64,000 nt of DNA from Nguyenibacter vanlangensis (lineage in GTDB: Bacteria; Pseudomonadota; Alphaproteobacteria; Acetobacterales; Acetobacteraceae), in NCBI RefSeq assembly GCF_013376155.1, contig NZ_JABXXP010000001.1:1-64000 (forward strand). Direction: 5' to 3'. Made by a program: the position numbers and the translations under genes. Of this stretch, positions 62,116 to 64,000 are shown piece after piece. The notes beneath the pieces were generated by a model, which saw nothing but the letters and a program-made list of their open reading frames with translations, did not search any database and had not been told where the DNA came from. How positions within the stretch are numbered: the stretch's first letter is position 1; every line of letters begins with the position of its first letter.

Positions 62116-62778
62116 ATGGCGGAAGACGCGTTTTATTCCTATGAACCCGCTGCCGGGCATGGCTTGGCGCATGACCCATTCAACGCCATCGTCGGCCCCC
62201 GACCGATCGGCTGGATTTCATCGGTGGACGGCGGCGGCCGCCTCAACCTGGCGCCCTACAGCTTCTTCAACGCGTTCAATTATCATCCGCCCATCATCGG
62301 GTTTTCCAGCATCGGCTGGAAGGACACCGTGGCCAATATCGCCGAGACCCGCGAATTTGTCTGGAACCTGACGACACGCGACCTGGTGCGCCAGATGAAC
62401 GTCACCTCGGCTGCCGTCGCGAAGGGACAGAGCGAGTTCGACCTGGCGCGGCTCGCGCGGCTACCGGGCCGAACGGTCCGAGTGGACAGGATCGCCCAGA
62501 GCCCCGTTCATTTCGAATGCCGGCTGACGCAGATCGTCCAGCTCCAGGGGGCGGACGGGCAGGCGGTGGAAAGCTGGCTTGTCCTGGGGGAAGTCGTCGC
62601 GGTGCATATCCGCCGCGACCTGCTGCATGACGGGATATACGATACCGCAGGTGCCGTGCCGGTGCTGCGCGCGGGACGGCAAGGGGATTACCTGGCCGTC
62701 GAACGCGACGCCATGTTCGAATTGCTTCGCCCGCGCGCGGACGACGATGTGGAGGCCCTGCTTCGCGAAAGCCGGTGA
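62116..62778 (+). CDS. flavin reductase family protein (flavoredoxin-like)
   Basis: A 220-residue FMN-binding split-barrel protein. ATG 62116 has GGAAGGGG eight bases upstream; an upstream ATG at 62089 overlaps the 30-residue ORF. Family motifs: HDPFNAIVGPRPIGWISSVD, NLAPYSFFNAFNYHPPIIGFSS and DTVANIAETREFVWNL. Such proteins reduce flavins for partner monooxygenases or act alone on quinones; no monooxygenase is adjacent. Probably in one unit with the MBL gene. Confidence 0.92.
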   Translation: MAEDAFYSYEPAAGHGLAHDPFNAIVGPRPIGWISSVDGGGRLNLAPYSFFNAFNYHPPIIGFSSIGWKDTVANIAETREFVWNLTTRDLVRQMNVTSAAVAKGQSEFDLARLARLPGRTVRVDRIAQSPVHFECRLTQIVQLQGADGQAVESWLVLGEVVAVHIRRDLLHDGIYDTAGAVPVLRAGRQGDYLAVERDAMFELLRPRADDDVEALLRESR

Positions 62779-62825
62779 GGCGCAGGCCGGCGCGGCCTAG
62801 CGATCGGTGCGGACTGCAGCGGCCG

Positions 62826-63713
62826 CTATGCCAGCCTTTGGACCTCCTGCAATCGGGCCGCAAGAGCCCCGACAAAGGCGCGGACCTTGGGCGGGACCAG
62901 GCGTCGGGTCGGATAAACCGCCCAGATCGATAATGGCTCGGGCGCCCCATCGGCGAGTTCGATCGGGACCAGAAGACCCTGGCGCATCTCATCCTGCACG
63001 TACCATGTCGAAAGATTGGCGATGCCGAGGCCGCCGAGGCACGCCTGCTGCAAGGCCTCCACCGAACTGGCGGTGAAGCGGCCCGCCGCCTTTACCCGCC
63101 TGCTCCCCGAACGTGAGAAATCCCAGTGCGATGTGCCTGTAATAAGCAGGCATTGATGGTGCGCGAGGTCGGCGACCGTCCGCGGCATTCCCTGTTCCGC
63201 GAGATAGCAGGGGGCGGCAAAGAGGCCGCGCGGGCTCTCGCCGACACGTTGGGCGATCAGGCCGTTCTCCTGGAGCACCGCGATCCGCACCGCGACGTCG
63301 ATTCCCTGCGCGACGATATCGACGATGCTGTCGCTGAGCAGAAGATCGACCCGCAGATCCGGATGCGCGCGCATCAGGTCCACGATGAGCGGCCCGAGGA
63401 TCTTGCGCCCGAAGGGAAAAGAGGCGGTGACCCGCAGCACGCCCGAAATACCGTCCCCGACGGGCCTGATGCTCGCGCGGGCGATAGCGGCGTCTTCCAG
63501 CAGCATCTGGGCATGGGGCAGGAATGCTTCGCCTTCCGGCGTCAGAGCGATCGAGCGCGTGGTGCGATGCATGAGACGGACGCCAAGGTCGTCCTCCAGC
63601 GCGGCAAGCCGGCGCGTGGCAACCATCGGCGAGAGGCCAAGCCGACGGGCAGCGGCGGCGAGGCTGCCCGTGCGTACGGCCTCGACGAGCACGGCAAGCC
63701 TTTCCAACTCCAT
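62826..63713 (-). CDS. LysR family transcriptional regulator
   Basis: A 295-residue LysR protein. N-terminal HTH: LAVLVEAVRTGSLAAAARRLGLSPMVATRRLAALED; effector domain starts VLRVTASFPFGRKILGPLIVDLM, typical of the CrgA/AaeR-like subgroup. Its ATG at 63713 is at the edge of regulatory element B. It is divergent from an MFS gene and converges on the MBL/flavin reductase unit, whose promoter carries the same 71-bp element. It is therefore the likely regulator of both. Confidence 0.93.
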   Translation of the reverse strand: MELERLAVLVEAVRTGSLAAAARRLGLSPMVATRRLAALEDDLGVRLMHRTTRSIALTPEGEAFLPHAQMLLEDAAIARASIRPVGDGISGVLRVTASFPFGRKILGPLIVDLMRAHPDLRVDLLLSDSIVDIVAQGIDVAVRIAVLQENGLIAQRVGESPRGLFAAPCYLAEQGMPRTVADLAHHQCLLITGTSHWDFSRSGSRRVKAAGRFTASSVEALQQACLGGLGIANLSTWYVQDEMRQGLLVPIELADGAPEPLSIWAVYPTRRLVPPKVRAFVGALAARLQEVQRLA

Positions 63714-63783
63714 TATATCTCCAATCGTTATGCCGATATATATCTTCGTATAACTACATCACGCATGGATATTCATCTAGATG
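63713..63783. promoter_or_regulatory. 71-bp regulatory element, copy B
   Basis: The gapless match to 60811-60881 starts at the LysR start codon and ends 78 bp before the MFS ATG. The conserved blocks include TTATATCT, AATCGTTATG, CGTATAACT, CATCACG, GATATTC and TCTAGATG. The GTTAT/ATAAC dyad fits a LysR-type (T-N11-A-like) binding site in a divergent promoter. Function inferred. Confidence 0.78.
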
Positions 63784-63860
63784 TCGGGCTCTGGAACTGA
63801 TGCCCGTGGCGCTCTCGACCTGTCCCTTGCACCACGGCCTGACTCATCGGGAGACCCGTC

Positions 63861-64000
63861 ATGTCGACATATGCGCCAACCGCCTCGCATCCACCTGCGA
63901 CCGCGACGCCCGGCACCAGAACACTCAGTCTGGGGACGACGCTTGCGATGTCGGTCGCAGCGGGCGTCGCCGTCGCGAACATCTATTACAACCAGCCGAT
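63861..64000 (+). CDS. MFS transporter, 3'-truncated by window edge
   Basis: ATG 63861, with GGGAGA upstream, opens a frame running off the window. The visible 46 codons include a polar head and a first helix ending VAAGVAVANIYYNQP, the characteristic start of a major facilitator subgroup with the NLYYNQP motif. Divergent from the LysR gene, with element B between. Substrate unknown. Confidence 0.85.
   Translation, partial: MSTYAPTASHPPATATPGTRTLSLGTTLAMSVAAGVAVANIYYNQP

Overview
The window looks like chromosomal DNA of a GC-rich alphaproteobacterium, most likely an acetic acid bacterium or close relative (Acetobacteraceae). This is inferred from the periplasmic molybdenum hydroxylase/three-heme cytochrome c set (44.4-46.2 kb), many FAD and SDR dehydrogenases, NodT-type RND efflux, and small KGG, PRC-barrel and DUF6496 stress proteins. 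I found no rRNA, tRNA, CRISPR array, transposase or phage gene. The sequence is accessory in character: small regulator-plus-target units separated by gene remnants.

Layout. 0-8 kb: one strand encodes SDR, D-2-hydroxyacid dehydrogenase, a polar amino acid ABC transporter, a D-amino-acid-oxidase-like flavoprotein, an MFS carrier, a GcvA-like LysR regulator and a truncated RidA gene; together these suggest uptake and oxidative deamination of an amino compound. 8-13 kb: AbrB-type membrane protein, TonB-dependent receptor, second DAO-type flavoprotein. 13-18 kb: metallophosphoesterase, TetR/SDR pair with a striking operator, MFS exporter, hemerythrin remnant and a run of hairpins. 18-23 kb: duplicated DUF6328 membrane protein, histidine phosphatase, extensin-like protein and small stress proteins including a four-repeat KGG protein. 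23.5-31 kb: two GlxA-type regulators, each facing a target gene (HD hydrolase, SDR) across an inverted repeat, then a TetR/SDR/MATE unit. 31-38 kb: tripartite RND efflux (permease, adaptor, outer membrane factor) with a TetR gene between and the same 19-bp-spaced operator in front of both transcription units. 38-42 kb: LysR and luciferase-like remnants, YcaC-like hydrolase, frameshifted MFS pump.

42-46 kb: cytochrome c, [2Fe-2S] and molybdopterin subunits in an overlapping operon; the [2Fe-2S] gene carries two in-frame amber codons although all cysteine motifs beyond them are kept. 46-48 kb: Old Yellow Enzyme, a shredded alpha/beta hydrolase, DoxX. 48.7-54.4 kb: a tightly packed six-gene minus-strand operon (YcaC-like hydrolase, XapX, amidohydrolase, DoxX, secreted double VOC protein, outer membrane porin), flanked by a PAS histidine kinase, a receiver-only regulator, a FixJ-like regulator and an AraC regulator. 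This is the best candidate in the window for an uncharacterised multi-gene system. 59-61 kb: Na+/H+ antiporter split by an in-frame stop. 60.8-64 kb: MBL hydrolase and flavin reductase, then a LysR regulator divergent from an MFS gene that runs off the end; a 71-bp regulatory sequence stands both before the MBL gene and in the LysR/MFS gap, suggesting one regulon.

Motifs, frames, stops and repeats were read by eye. Family names come from recognising conserved motifs, not from searches, and substrate assignments are inference.
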